Below are positions 1 to 12,719 of a DNA stretch of 64,000 nucleotides, one piece after another. A model generated the notes under the pieces. The model was not told the DNA's origin and did no database searches. It was given only the letters and a program-made list of their open reading frames with translations. The stretch is from Sipunculus nudus (lineage: Eukaryota; Annelida; Sipuncula; Golfingiida; Sipunculidae): positions 41,238,362-41,302,361 of the forward strand of contig CM049307.1 of assembly GCA_026874595.1 (NCBI GenBank). The letters run 5' to 3'. The position numbers and the translations under genes were made by a program. Position 1 is the stretch's first letter, and each line of letters starts with the position of its first letter.

Positions 1-64
1 CCGGGGGCATTTTTTCTGCCACACAAGATTGGAAACCTAATATAGCTGCCAAGCAGCATTTTTA

Positions 65-1427
65 TGCCCCCACCACAAAGTGGCCGGGGCATATAGTTTT
101 ACCCATGTCCGTCATTCCGAAATCAAACAGTTGTACAGACTTTTTTTTGCAATGCCTGCAGATATTGGCCTGATTTTTGGTGTGTGGGCAGAAAATGACC
201 AGTTACAGATCAAGTTTGTGTTTCGTCCCGGTTGACCTACTTTTGACCGTTTTAGGGCTCCTAAACTTAGAAAATTTCATGAAAAATAGAAATTTTCCTG
301 ACAAACACACATGTACGGACTTTTTTTCGCAATGCCTGCAGATATTTGCCTGATTTTTGGTGTGTAGGCAGATAATGACCAGTTACAGTTCGAGTTCGCG
401 TTTCGTCCCGATTGACCTACTTTTGACTGTTTTACGGCTCCTTAACTTAGAAAATTTCATGAAAAATAGAAATTTTCATTACAAATACACATGTACAGAC
501 TTTTTTTCGCAATGCCTCCAGATATTGGCCTGATTTTTGTAGTGTAGGTAGATAATGACCAGTTACAGATGGAGTTTGCGTTTGTCAGGATTGACCTACT
601 TTTGACTGTTTTGCGGCTCCTTAACTTTGAAAATTTCATGAAAAATAGAAATTTTCATGACGAATACACATGTACGGACTTTTTTTCACAGTGCCTGCAG
701 ATATTGGCCTGATTTTTGGTGTGTGGGCAGAAATTGACCAGTTACAGATCGAGTTCGCGTTTCGTCCTGGTTGACCTACTTTTGACCGTTTTACGGCTCT
801 TGAACATAGAAAATTTCATGAAAAATATAAATGTTCATGACAAATACACATGTACGGACTTTTTTTCACAATGCCTGCAGATATTGGCTTGATTTTTGGT
901 GTGTGGGCAGATAATGACCAGTTCCAGATGGAGTTTGCTTTTTGTCCCGGTTGACCTACCTTTGACCGTTTACGGCTCCTAAACTTAGAAAATTTCATGA
1001 AAAATAGAAAAGTTCATGACAAATACACATGTACAGACTTTTTTTTCGCAATGCCTGCAGATATTCGCCTGATTTTTGGTGTGTGGCCAGATTATGACTA
1101 GTTACAGATTGAGTTCGCGTTTCATCCCAGTTGACCTATTTTTGACCATATGACAGAGATCCTGAACATAGAAAATTTCATGAAAGACAGAAATTTTCAT
1201 GAAAAATGCACATGTATGGACTTTTTTTCACAATGCCTGCAGATACTGGCCTGATTTTTGGTGTGTCGCTTGATAATGACCCGTTACAGATCAAGTATGC
1301 ATTTTGCCCTTGTTGACCTACTTTTGACCATACAACACATCCCGAACTTTAAAAAATTTTACAAAATTTAACAAATGTTTCTAATTTGCCCCAGGCGGGG
1401 GCATTCGTGTCGTTCCGACACATCTAG
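65..1427 (+). mobile_element. Helitron/Helentron-like non-autonomous element (family 1) with internal minisatellite
   Basis: The right end has a perfect 6-bp-stem hairpin at 1407-1421 (GTGTCG, loop TTC, CGACAC), then ATCTAG ending at 1427 and a flanking T. Hairpin plus terminal CTAG is the Helitron 3' signature (CTRR). The left end starts near TGCCCCC at 65-71, whose inverse GGGGGCA lies at 1397-1403 just inside the hairpin. That asymmetric subterminal inverted repeat is typical of Helentron-derived non-autonomous elements and of bivalve 'pearl' elements. The interior is almost entirely a 180-bp tandem array. No Rep/helicase coding is present, so the element would depend on another copy. A further GGGGGCAT at 3-10 may belong to a neighbouring element. 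Confidence 0.6.
131..1345 (+). repeat. Tandem array, about 180-bp unit, seven copies
   Basis: The segment 'GTACGGACTTTTTTTCGC' and the following 'AATGCCTGCAGATATTGGCC' recur near 133, 312, 491, 671, 851, 1031 and 1213, giving a period of 179-182 bp. Each unit also contains TTGACCTACTTTTGACC and a short palindrome-like GAAAATTTCATGAAAAAT stretch. The last copies are the most diverged. Short open frames here are repeat artefacts: the same small frame recurs from unit to unit. Confidence 0.9.
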
Positions 1428-1479
1428 TTTCTCAATAAGGGAAAATAGATTTATGTTCATATTACCATAGATCTTTGGC

Positions 1480-3120
1480 AGCTTCATCTCTTTCTTGATT
1501 GGTGGTGCCACCTACAACCATTTTTGCATATTGTTTGTCTGTTCCTCTGTTTTTGGAAAAAATCAAAGCAGTAGTTGGAAGTGTCAGTCAAAAAATTTTG
1601 CATTTCCATAGATTTTAAACCCCTGTTCGATATATACTGTGGTTGCCTTTTTGTTTGCGAGGGTTTCATTTTCGCAATATTGGTGAATAGGATATAATCA
1701 CGAATATGAAACCCTTGGGAATAAGCTGCCCTTTCATCGAGGATGAACAAGAGGACAGGATGCATCTGCAGGTTTTGCACAAATGAATTAGTTATCAAAC
1801 CTCTGAAAACATGGTTTCTAAATCAACAACATAATCTTTGGATTTTATCTCAACCTTCCGATGATAACACGTAATGATAATTGTTAAAACATCGATTTTG
1901 AGACGGGTAATAATACAATGACTATAACGGTTATTAGTGAGGTATTGTGGGATTTAATTTTATTTTTTTAATAAATGTTAATATTATTGTACTTCGATTT
2001 CATAGATTCTGGTGCAGTCGCGAAAATGAAACCCTCACAAAACATTCAAAATGAAGAAATCGCGAAATTTCAGCCTAGCGAATATGAAGCCAGCCACGGT
2101 ATATTAATTCATTAACATGCAAAGTTTGAAAACATCACGTTTAAAGGGAATATTAAATGAGTTGTATATACAATATACCACATACAATTTTAAACTACTT
2201 CAGTAAATGCAGATGCTTAGAATTGAAAAACTAATAAAGTTCTTTTCCTATGAAGTAACCTGCGATAATTGTGCCCTGGTTACACAGTTTTATGCAAGAT
2301 TGAAAAACAATGCCCACACAAAAGCAAATACTGAAAGCAAAACGTTTTATTATATCAACAAAACCCAATACTATGTTTTCAAGTGGGTTCTGCATTCATG
2401 GTCCTCTACTGGGAACTGAAGCCATTGGATGGATCTTTGTGAAACCTGCCATCTTTATAGGATCTCATTGGAACTGGTGGCGCCACCTACAGTCTTTTGT
2501 GTGTTGACCATTTATGCATCTATTCATATACTTCAGAAGTGGTTTGATTGACTGGCCTGAAATTATGCTTGTGCATAGATCTTATTTACATTTATCTAGT
2601 ACCCAAGACTGGTGGCACCATTTGCAGTCGTATTAATGTGGGGCCCATTCATGCATCTGAGCACTTATGTTGAAAATCACACGTCTCAAAAGTGGTTTGA
2701 CATAATTTGCTATCTTGTACACAATGTATGTGGTGTCACCTGCAGTCACATTTGCTTATAATACATCCGTACACTTAACTCCAGAGTGGTTCAACATATC
2801 AGCCTGAAATTTTGCATGTCCATCTTGGGCAGCTTTATTTCTCTTCCTTGATTGGTGGTGCCACCAGCCACCTACAGGCTACATCTGTTTTTGCATTGTC
2901 TGTCTTTGACTCTGTTTTTGGTAAAAATCACAGCAGTAGTTGGATGTATCAGCCTAAAAATTTGCATGTCCATAGATTTTTACGTAGCTTTATTTCATAT
3001 AGAGACTAGTGGGGCAAACTACAATTCTTTCATTGTGTTGGCCCATGCCACTTGGGAAATTTGGAGGGCTCTTGCCTCAGGAGAAAGTCCATGCTTGTGT
3101 GAACCCTCAGATATACATAG
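1480..3120 (+). repeat. Degenerate relics of the GGTGGCGCCACC repeat family
   Basis: Scattered diverged copies of the unit seen intact at 37.1-38.2 kb: 'GGTGGTGCCACCTACAACCA' near 1500, GGTGGCGCCACCTACAG near 2476, GGTGGCACCATTTGCAG near 2612, GGTGCCACCAGCCACC near 2856, together with the accompanying 'AGTGGTTTGAC' and 'AAATTTTGCATGT' segments. No clean ends are visible. Nothing else in this stretch is recognisable as a gene. Confidence 0.55.
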
Positions 3121-5050
3121 TCATTTCACATAGTCATGTTCTAGTGAAAATACAGTTGTTATATGTGGTTAAAGCTTATTTAACCTGAAAGCGTGGCATC
3201 GAGGCTACATGGCTTTTAAAAGTCCTAGCTTTACTCCAGATGCCAGGAAATCATGTCTTATGCTAGTAGATTTACTGGAGAGGCATGCTTCGTACCATTG
3301 TTACATTAAGGATTTCATGGCTGAAAAAGGAGGAAATGTTGTTTAATAGATGTCTAGTGCAAATGCCCCCCCCCCCCCCCTAATTGTCCTTGGGTTAATT
3401 TTCTCTCACTTTACAGCCATCCTGGAAATCTGGAAAGCCTGAAAGAAATGGGTTCATCTTTTTTCCTGTCAGGGAAAATCAGGGATTTTTTTTTCATGAA
3501 CCCTGTCAGTGCACCTAGTTCTTAATACTGTTTTATGCACTTCCCTCATCAAAGTATTAATTAATTTATTCAAGGAAAGAATAAATTTGTTCAATTCTGA
3601 AAGTATTCTATTCTTCAGTGCTGGGTGCTGGACTGTGACCTGAACAGGTGACCAGGCCACAATGTGCGACACATGAGGCTAGACCTGTGTATTCACTTAT
3701 TTTTTTTGCTCGTATTCCCAGGTCCATTTGTGCATTAGTGATTGTTCATTTGTGAATATTCATTGATGACGCTTCAAAATCAGGAGAAGATGTTGGATCA
3801 GCACCAGAATCTAATGAATTCTTCCTTGGCCCATTCTGGAAATACCCTGAAAATTTCATGAGATTATAATTATGATTGCTGAGTTAAGTTGTACACACAC
3901 ACACAAACATGATCGGGAATGATTGCAGACCCTTCTGGCAGAGGCAACAATAACCCAACTGCTTCTGGGATACAGAAACAGCTCAGGAAGTGAAACCATG
4001 AAGGCAGAGTAGTTTTTGGCATCACCATGGTGTCGCCTGCAAGGAATCTGAAAGAAACACTGTTCACAACATTCCTGGGCTTGTAAAGATGTTCATGGAA
4101 CTCATGCTTGCACAGGATTACATAATCTGTGTTCAGGGGTTAGTGGAGTAAACATGTTATTTCACTCATGCTTCAAGAGCACTGAACCTTGCATGTTGCA
4201 TTATTTTTGTTGCTTAATCATAAATTATTGGTCAGTTAATAATCCAACTGTGTTTCATATTAATACATAGGAACTTGTTTTCCCAGGGACTTTGTAGACA
4301 CAGTGTTAAAAAAAGTTGTTAATTGGGTAATTAATGTATTAAGTGTTAACCTTGAACCATTGATGGCAGATTAATAACCTGATTTATAATTGGATATTTT
4401 TATTGTATTATTTGTTCATGTTTTGTTAAAATGACAATTTGATATTTACAGTGTATTACTATGTTAATGATTCTTTTGTTGGAACTTTGGGCCTGAGGCC
4501 TTTTCCTGAATTAACTTATTCTATTCTAAAGAAAAAAAAATTCTGTTAAAAAAAGTAACATAACATGAATAAAAAAGCAAAATAAATATAATTCTTTCTT
4601 TTTAATTGTATGGTAAATAAAAGTTTTTACTTGTAGAATAAATGAAATGGGATTTTAATGGAACCAAATGAACACTCATATATAATATACCTGGAATGAT
4701 CCTAGAAATCCAATGCTGTGGATTTCTAGGAAAGTTTGGTACTGCAAAATCAATCAGATATACATTTAGCACAGCACAGAGAGGAGTCATGTGGCTTAGC
4801 ACTTGTAAACATTGGTACACCTGGCAAAATTAACTCATTGGTTTCATCAAAGGTTCCCCCTGTAAGGTATCCCAGCTAGCATCTCTGACTGCGCCCTGAG
4901 TACATGAAGAAGCTTGCCTGGTAAGTCATGCACAAGCTTGTTGATAATAAATGGAGGTTCATGGAAAAGCACTCCCAACAAGCGCAGTAAAATCATTCAG
5001 GTAGCAGACCATGATGGCCTCATTAACTGTAATGAGGAAAACACAAATGC
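3121..5050. other. No recognisable gene or intact repeat
   Basis: AT-rich non-coding sequence. It contains a 15-base C homopolymer at 3366-3380 and a short (CA)n run near 3894. Open frames here are short and have no family resemblance. Confidence 0.5.
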
Positions 5051-5079
5051 GATAGACATTTACTCTCTACTTATAAGAA

Positions 5080-5900
5080 ATGGCTGATATTTCTAATTTT
5101 GGAAGTGCCTGTTCTTGGGATCCCATAAATAAAATTAAATATACAAATGTATATATGTCAAGGTCAAGACCAAATCTTGATCATGATTCTTACATGGTGT
5201 CACAGGTCAAAGATGAAGGACCCAGCTGTTCACAAATTCATTTCCGTATGTTAACTCCAGTTTGAATTGACATATGGATCTCATACTTGATTTTTATTTG
5301 GCCCACTTATAAAGCAAGGGTCAAGAGGTCAAAGTTCAAGGTCACAGGACCAACATCTTTAAAAAGATCAAGGAGGTATTGTTCATGTGCCATCCAAGAC
5401 CTCTCACTTTTAAACTGTCTGACAATAGGAGAAGAACCATATTAATTTTGACCACACAAGTTCAAACATCAAGGTCAGGGGACTGAATGTTTTATATTCT
5501 GACCCGGCTTACAGTTAAATGTACATCAGATGCTTCTGTTGCTTGGGATACTCTACTACTACACCTTCATACTTAACAATTATTGATTCAAACCTTAACA
5601 TCTTGGTTCATATTTTTAAATACTGTTTTGGGTCAGTTCCCTTTGTCTCTGCATGTTATCAGGTCCTTTATTATCCCATCACAACAAAGTTGAAGTAGGG
5701 GATATAGTTATGCCTTCATTCATGCATCTGTCGTCTTTCTGTCCGTCATTTCGTCCATCCAGGATTGCCTTATGGATAGATTTTAAGCCAAACTGTTTCA
5801 CCAAAACGTTTCATCTTTCTTTTATGGCTTGTCTACACATGGATGGAGAACCCTATTGATTTTGAGGTCACAGTGTCATAGGTCATGGCCATGTCGGACG
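5080..5900 (+). repeat. Relic copies of the AAGGTCAAGGTCACAG dispersed repeat
   Basis: Diverged copies of the unit better preserved at 7.25-7.9 kb and 38.4-39.4 kb. Shared segments include 'GGTCAAAGTTCAAGGTCACA' near 5325, 'TTTAAAAAGATCAAGG' near 5357, a TTGACATATGGAT segment near 5267 and 'GCCAAACTGTTTCACC' near 5787. No terminal structure is visible. Confidence 0.5.
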
Positions 5901-7249
5901 AAACGAATTGTGAAATACACCCCATATGAATATGCGAGGGGATTTCCTGCTTTGCAGTGCCCTTGTTGAATTTTTTCAAGCATCACTCATCCTTCACTGG
6001 AAATCTAAACCCCTTTTGTAGGGTCCTTCCTGACCTGTCAGTATTCTAGTTCCCTCAATCATCCCATGAAAATCTGTACACAGCTCTCTGCCTTATCCTT
6101 GTGACAGACAGGAAAACAGACAGGTGTAAAAACATCACCGCCAACCATAATAATATCTGCAAACACCATTTCCCATGCCAATTACACCTGTTCATGTGTT
6201 TGCTGTTGTTTATCTGATCTGTAGCCATGGTGAACATGTTTGAATTCCTAAGCTATGTAGTGGTATTAAGAAGGATTTTACTGCATACACTCTGAGTTAA
6301 GCTGTGGAACACTGCATGCAGGATGCAGATGGTGTATTTTCCATGTTTATTATGGAGGTAATCCAGAGTGATGCAACTTTTGATAGGTTAGGCGGCAGTG
6401 GGGGTTTTTGTGCCCTCACATCCTGGATCAGGAGTAACAGCCTGAGCTGTAGTTCTGATGTATGCTTGGATATGTGGTCCTTATCACATCCATTTCTAAC
6501 AGCTGCCTATGCTGTTTCTCCTTTTTCAACCTGCGAATTTCAATTTTTTTTGCTTTCATAATTTATTGGGCTGAAGCAGTGAAGCTGGTTCAGGTGATAA
6601 CACCACAGGTTTATGTGTAGTTACTTAACTCTGTCAGCAGTCACTGCTTTACTTTATTTAGCTTATAGTGTAAGTTCCTAGATTGCCAGATATTTTGTAT
6701 TCAGAATCTGCTTATTACTGTGGCCAAGCTTGTGATCAGTCAGTTTATATTGGCCACTCTAATGGTACAAGACTTGTGCCTGTAATATTCATGAGCTCTT
6801 TAAGCTGTGGCTCATTTTATACGGCAGCCGCTGCTTGACGTAAACCATTGACTATTTTTCATTGCCATTTCAATATTTTCATTTTTGTTCTTGACTTTGT
6901 ATGTCCACATAATTCATACCAGCATGGTTAGTCCTGTAAAATGTTTACTTGAATGATGTATATTTGAAATATTACCACTGAGTTTGACCCTGTTTGGCGC
7001 TCCTGATGTGATAATTATTTTGTGTGAACCTGTGAGCTTATGTGATGGCGCGGTGATGTTTGTCCGCAGTGAAGTCCACTGTCCATCATCGTCTGTATGT
7101 TATCCTATGCTATCTCAAAAACCGGCATAAAATCACTTGATTAACCAATACCTTCCCAGTGAAATCTCCTGACCCAACGATGGTGAAGCATCTCAAGAAT
7201 GGCATTATTTAATTCAGTATAGTAAAGACTTACTTTTTTAAAAAGATTA
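5901..7249. other. No recognisable gene; fragment of a second dispersed repeat at about 7020-7130
   Basis: Mostly unique-looking non-coding sequence. At about 7022-7060 the string GAACCTGTGAGCTTATG followed by TGATGGCG matches a fragment at about 36196-36230, so a dispersed repeat piece lies here. No long open frame with family resemblance. Confidence 0.45.
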
Positions 7250-7910
7250 TGGCTGCATTTGAAGCCAAGCTTTTCATCCCAAACTTTCCATCTTGCACAT
7301 TTAGCTGACTTGCCAGTATGGGGAGAGCATAAATGAATTTGGGGTCACAAGGTCAAAGGTCAAGGTCACAGGGGCAATCTGTTTACAAATTTGTTTCCAG
7401 TTGATAACTCCAGTTTACTTTGACATTTTAGTTTCAAACTTAACTTATATATGGCTCACCACTAAAGCAAGAACCGTGTCAATTTTGGGGTCCAAAGGTC
7501 AAGGTCACAGGACCCATTTTTTTTTAAAAGAATGTGTATGCATTTCAAGCCAAACTTTTCATCACAAACCTTCAATCTTCAGGATATTGCTAACCTGCCA
7601 ATGGGGAAGATTCTATTTGATTTTGGGTCAAAAGGTCAAGGTCACAGGCCCATCCATTTACAAATTAGTTTATGGATGATAATTCTGCTTTGGATAGACA
7701 GATTGGATTCAAACTCTATTTATTAATGGCCCACCACATAAGTAAATTCATTTTGATTTTCAGGGTCCAGAGAAAGTTGAGGGTCACAGGAGCCACATCT
7801 TTAAAAAGATTGTGGATGCACTGCAAATCAAACTTTTCATCCTAAACTTTCCATCTTTCACACATGGCTTACTTGCCCAAAGTGAGGAAATCTGTAGATT
7901 TTTAGGTTAC
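7250..7910 (+). repeat. AAGGTCAAGGTCACAG dispersed repeat, about three tandem units
   Basis: Three successive units of roughly 190-240 bp share AAGGTCAAGGTCACAG (near 7356, 7497, 7635), 'TTTAAAAAGATTGTGGATGC', 'AAACTTTTCATCCCAAACTT' and 'GATAACTCCAGTTTACTTTG'. The same family occurs at 38.43-39.43 kb in the same orientation. The stretch TATGGGGAGAGCATAAATG at 7318-7336 is the uninterrupted version of the site that holds a 58-bp insertion at 38743-38800. Confidence 0.75.
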
Positions 7911-9609
7911 CTGGTTTTCTAATGGTAGGATTTTAATCTCAGTTTTGCATGGTTGAAATGCTTGATAGAAGTCTGGTAGTAGTATTGATTTGTATATAAC
8001 TCAGCTGTTCATACTATCACCATAGCATAATCTCAGTAATTTTATATTGTGTTTCAGATAGTTAAATGAAATAACACCAAACTACACACACACAAACACG
8101 CCTGAACAAATCTGTTATTAATTTTTGTGGGATCATCAGTCATTCACTCATGTTACAGTGTTGGAGCACTCACAGTTTATGTTGATTCAGACCCCCAGTT
8201 TGTATTTGTTACTTTCTGTAGAATACAACTTAAGTAAATCAGATATATATATATTCAACATCATTTGGATCTCATGTCAGACATCTATTCATCAACAGAA
8301 CAGGATATACACCAGTGACATCCTAGTGATAATAATAATCATAATACTGACATGGATGTGGTCCCCTGTTTCTCAAATACAGTATGTTCACATTTCATCA
8401 CCCTGCTCAGGAGGTCACAAACAGATACATCTATCTCATGTGTTCATTGATGGCAGTTTAACAGGTTATTGTAGACATACTACTGCACACAACTCTGTAT
8501 TCAGGGAGCCATTATTGGTATCATGTTTAGTAATTACTATGTACATGAGGCCAAAAAAAAAAGTTTTTGTTTCTGATTACATGGCCAAAAAACTAAAGTA
8601 GGAAGGGCCAAAAAAAAATTATTTTTTTTTCAGAAATTTTTTTACTGACAAATTGTCAGTGTGTCTCAGATTTTATCATGGGAAAAGTAAACATTTTAAT
8701 TCAGATACTAATACAATACATTTTCTTCATTTTTATTTATAATAATGATAATAATAATATTAATAATAGTAATTTTAGATATATAATGATAATAAAAAAT
8801 AAATAAATTTAAAAGTACAAACTTATACAAAACTGACACTTTCCATCATGGATATTATCAATTTGTTCAATTTGACGCATCAACTGTCAATTTCTATACT
8901 ATTAACAGTACCGTATGAGGCTTTTCAGAGGGGAAGATCTGTCAATAAACACTCATAAGGTATCTTTCTGAATCCCCAGGAAGATGGTGACAAAACAGAA
9001 CTTCTAAAACGTTGAGAATTAAACAAGTGAAGGAGACAAGATGAACCATAAAATAAAGCTTTAGGTAACATTTTACATGTGAATAAGACAACAAAATATT
9101 CATAATCCCTACCCAATCTTATCATATTTGCATGTGAAAACTTCGTCTATAGCCATGTTTTAACAGCACATCTGTTCAAATGAAATTCCACGAGAATTCT
9201 CCTACTCTGCCAATTTTCTGTTTTAAAAATAAACACCAGCAGACTGCATTCATGCTCGTGCAAACAGGCAACAATCATATTTTATTTTAAAAATTATAAA
9301 TTTGATCTTATAAGGAAGACAAAAGTGAAAGTATTTGTTCATGCTTAATGGTGCACAAACTGGTTGTGTAACACTAAAGAATGATCATATGCCACACAAA
9401 TATGAGATTGTGGAATGATCCATCAACAATTTTCTGCTTTTGCCAGTTCTGGCACTTAAATTTTTCTATAAAATTTTTGGGTCGCCGGTTTTTCAGGGCG
9501 GTCACATAACCAAAGACCAAGACTTAAATTTTTTTTTGTCTGATCATAATTAGGTATCTGCAGAGTATACAGGCCTGAGAGTCTTGTTGACGAGAATAAT
9601 ACTAAATGA
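7911..9609. other. No recognisable gene; AT-rich low complexity at about 8600-8830
   Basis: Non-coding sequence including poly-A/T runs and AATAATAAT-type low complexity (about 8735-8810). A 158-codon open frame at 8125-8601 has biased, low-complexity content and no recognisable domain, so it is not called as a gene. Confidence 0.45.
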
Positions 9610-9990
9610 TTGCTCTCTAACTTCAAAAAAGGAGTTCAAGGCTGCGCTGTCTGTATGCAGGTGGAGGGGGTGTCCAGGCGTCCTGCGCAGAATGGCTGCA
9701 GCTGCTTTGCGTCTGACCCAGTTGCTGGTGGTCTGGAGCTAACCTTGGGAGGCGTCACGGTCTTGAATCCTTTTGCACTTGGCTTGGTGTGGCATCTTCA
9801 ATGTCTATTGCTCTTTCATTCTATCAGTATTTTCTACTTTCGCCTTTCAAGACAGGACCAACCACAAAATCATCCTGTCCTACTGTGTTGGTGCACTGCC
9901 TACTGTGTTGTTGCTGAGGGAGCTGGTGCCCATCAGACTGTGGCAGATTTTAACGTGACCAGCTCAGGCGCCAACTTCACTTTTCAACAA
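9610..9990. other. Unexplained GC-rich block
   Basis: Clearly richer in G+C than its surroundings and relatively open in more than one forward frame (frames covering 9610-10020 and 9773-9958). None of the translations resembles a family I recognise. It could be an exon of a non-coding or fast-evolving transcript, an upstream untranslated exon, or an old repeat. I cannot decide from sequence alone. Confidence 0.25.
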
Positions 9991-10835
9991 CAGAATAATA
10001 CTAATATTTATAGTAATTGATTTCTGTGAGTGAGGCAGTGACAGGTTGTTTCATCATGAAAAGTGATGCATCTTACCTCCAGTTAAAGTTTGGTGGCTAA
10101 TGAGTAATGATCATTAAGTAGATGTCTCACCTGTTTGTCACTAAAACAGGTCTCCCTTCCTGCTAGGCCAGCATTCCACGAAATGTTTATGTGCTGACTC
10201 ACAGTAGCTGCATTACCGGGGAGGCCAGACTGCTATTTTCTTGAAATTACTGGGTTCATAACAGATGAAAAATGAGTACTTCAGGTCATGTTACATTGTC
10301 TTTACCTTTTTCATTGATGCTGGCGAATCATTGGGAAGCTCTCATCTGATTCTCAACCATAGCCTTTAGCTGACTGATGTGTTTTGACAAATGTAGCATC
10401 GTTCTGGAAGATACCACATTTTCCCTCTTCCATTCAGCATACTTATGCTGATGTTTTCTGGGAAATTGGTTAGCATTCAGTGAAGATCAATTTTAAGGCG
10501 CTGTAGTTGTTGTTGCCATTGATTAACTAAGTATCATGATGTTGGCATTTCATACTGCAGGTTCACCTGAACGTCTGGTTGCATCTTGTAAACAAATCTA
10601 TCTGTTGAGTTTTAGGAATTACAGTAAAAAGGATACTATGGGAGTAGGTGTTTATAAGGAGGTGGCCACGCCTTTGTATTCACTCTACCCGGATTTATCA
10701 ACCACAAGGTTCGGTTAACCGCAGACTCTTTTAGCTTCTACAGGTAAATACACAATCAGTGGTCACAGAGATAACGAAGTGACTCAGGTATAGTACATGA
10801 TGCTATTTTAAATATAACATATTACCTTTTTAAAA
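9991..10835. other. No recognisable feature
   Basis: Non-coding sequence of mixed composition. I see no repeat structure, RNA gene or coding signal. Confidence 0.4.
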
Positions 10836-10839
10836 TATT

Positions 10840-11215
10840 GGTCATTCTTAATTTTTTTCCATAGAAATATCAGTTTTATTTAATTATTTAATAAAATCAA
10901 TTAGTTGTATTTAATTATCTTAAAGATATCAGTCAAATTATGTGAGATATGAGTCATAGTTTATTTTCTTAGAATATCAACCATATTTAATTACCTTCAG
11001 ATATGTCAGTTATATGTAATTATCTTTAAAAAAAAATCACTCATATTTAATTATCACTCATATTTTATTATCTTCAACACTATCAGCTATAGTTATCATA
11101 ATTATCTTTAGATATATCACTAACTATAACTTTCTTCAAAAATGTCATAATGAATTTATTATCATCAAAACTATTGGTCATATTTTATTATATCTTCAGA
11201 AATGTTGGTCATATT
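10840..11215 (+). repeat. Degenerate AT-rich tandem repeat
   Basis: A loosely periodic array (roughly 30-60 bp spacing) of variants of ATATCAGTCATATTTAATTA followed by TCTTCAG. Copies are too diverged to give an exact count. Confidence 0.6.
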
Positions 11216-11454
11216 AACACAAAATTTATCACGTATCTTCTACATGAAAATAACCAGACAGTATAAAGCAAGATTTATTTTTAGTACCACTCTTTGTTTA
11301 ATACTACTGTATGCAGACAGCAGCTGTTTTTTGGGCACTTTGTGATAATTTTGGGTTGTTTTAGGAAAACAGTAGTTAAGTGGCGTGGACCTAGCAGTAG
11401 AACATGGATGTCTGTTCTCTTGATTTCCACATATCACGAATTGTAGGCCCCCTA

Positions 11455-11958
11455 CAGGGTTCTTACTCAACCTGGAAACTTGGAATATTTATGGATATTC
11501 CAAATAATTTTTCCAGGTCCTGGAAAACCTGGAAAAATGGGGGTTTTTCAATGTACACCTGGAATAAACCTTGATTTTGGCTTAGGTCATTGTACACAGC
11601 TATAGATAAAGCCCACCAGCGGCATGTGATATTGATGTCGGCAGGTTATGTAGCCTGAGCACGAGGTTTATAGCAGAAGTGCTGCCTGGTGTCTGTTTGG
11701 GAAACTAACAGTTGGTGAAAAGATTACCACTCCAGCTTGCCGGCAACTCTGTGAAACCTGTTGCATGTTCATACTATGACGACATTATTTTACTATCACC
11801 ATTTAATTTGAATTAACTCTTTTTAAAGACTAATAGGATAAGTCAGTATTAGATTGTTCAGTGTTGTAATTGATTGTGACCTGGAAAAATCCTGTAAGAC
11901 CTGGAGATAACCTGGAAAACTCCTTGAATTTTTATCTGCCAGGTGAGTACGAACCCTG
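11455..11958. mobile_element. hAT-like non-autonomous element
   Basis: Terminal inverted repeats: the left end begins CAGGGTTCTTACTCA (11455) and the right end is TGAGTACGAACCCTG (ending 11958), whose inverse reads CAGGGTTCGTACTCA. CAGGGTTCGTAC-type ends are typical of hAT superfamily elements. The inner flanks repeat CCTGGAAA-type motifs in inverted orientation. No transposase coding is present and I could not find a convincing 8-bp target duplication, so this is probably an old copy. Confidence 0.65.
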
Positions 11959-12715
11959 ATTGTAAAATAATGAATGGTTTAATAGAAAACTGCTGTCTTT
12001 CTAGGTTTAATGAAGTCCATGAATTGTGTTCAATGCTTATTTTACGCATGAAATTGTAATAACCATGTAGTATTTAAGAGAAAATTCAACAGTTCAAAAG
12101 CTAAAGAGAACCAAGTTTATTACCATATTGTTTTGTTTATATCAATAGAAAACTGTGTATGCATGCATAGTGTATCTATTTTATCGATTTGTTGTTAAAT
12201 GCATAGCTAAATTCTCAGATTTATTATTTTACATTACCTATTATATGGAGTTAGAGAATTATAACTTGGTTTGAAATATAAATTTTGCAGAGTTCAAAAT
12301 ACAATAACATTGTAAGCATTGATTTCTATGTTTTGTAAGCATCATTGAATGTCACTGGGAAATGTAAAAATCCCATTAACCTAGTTAAATCTCTCAGACA
12401 TGTGCATGAAGGCAGAGATACTATCATTTTAACTTTGTCTGAAATTAACCAGTTAATTGGATAAATTGTTAGAGGACCTTTATTGATAAAAAAAATAAAA
12501 CAAATCATACACAGTAGGTTTATGGTATAACAGTGGGATATCCATGAATCTGTTGGTATTCTTCATAGGGCATAGGTTCTGTTGGTAGTTACTTAGACTG
12601 GATTAATTTTTATGAACTTTTTTAACTTTAGATATATGATACCAATTAATCAATTTATTTTAAACTACAGCACATGTAACACAGGTAGATTGAACCTCCT
12701 GATAATGTCAGAGGT
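11959..12715. other. No recognisable feature
   Basis: AT-rich non-coding sequence with no repeat structure or coding signal that I can support. Confidence 0.4.
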
Positions 12716-12719
12716 TGCA

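Noticed and set aside
8125-8601. 158-codon open frame
   Set aside because: Low-complexity, biased composition and no recognisable domain; no supporting splice sites or neighbours.
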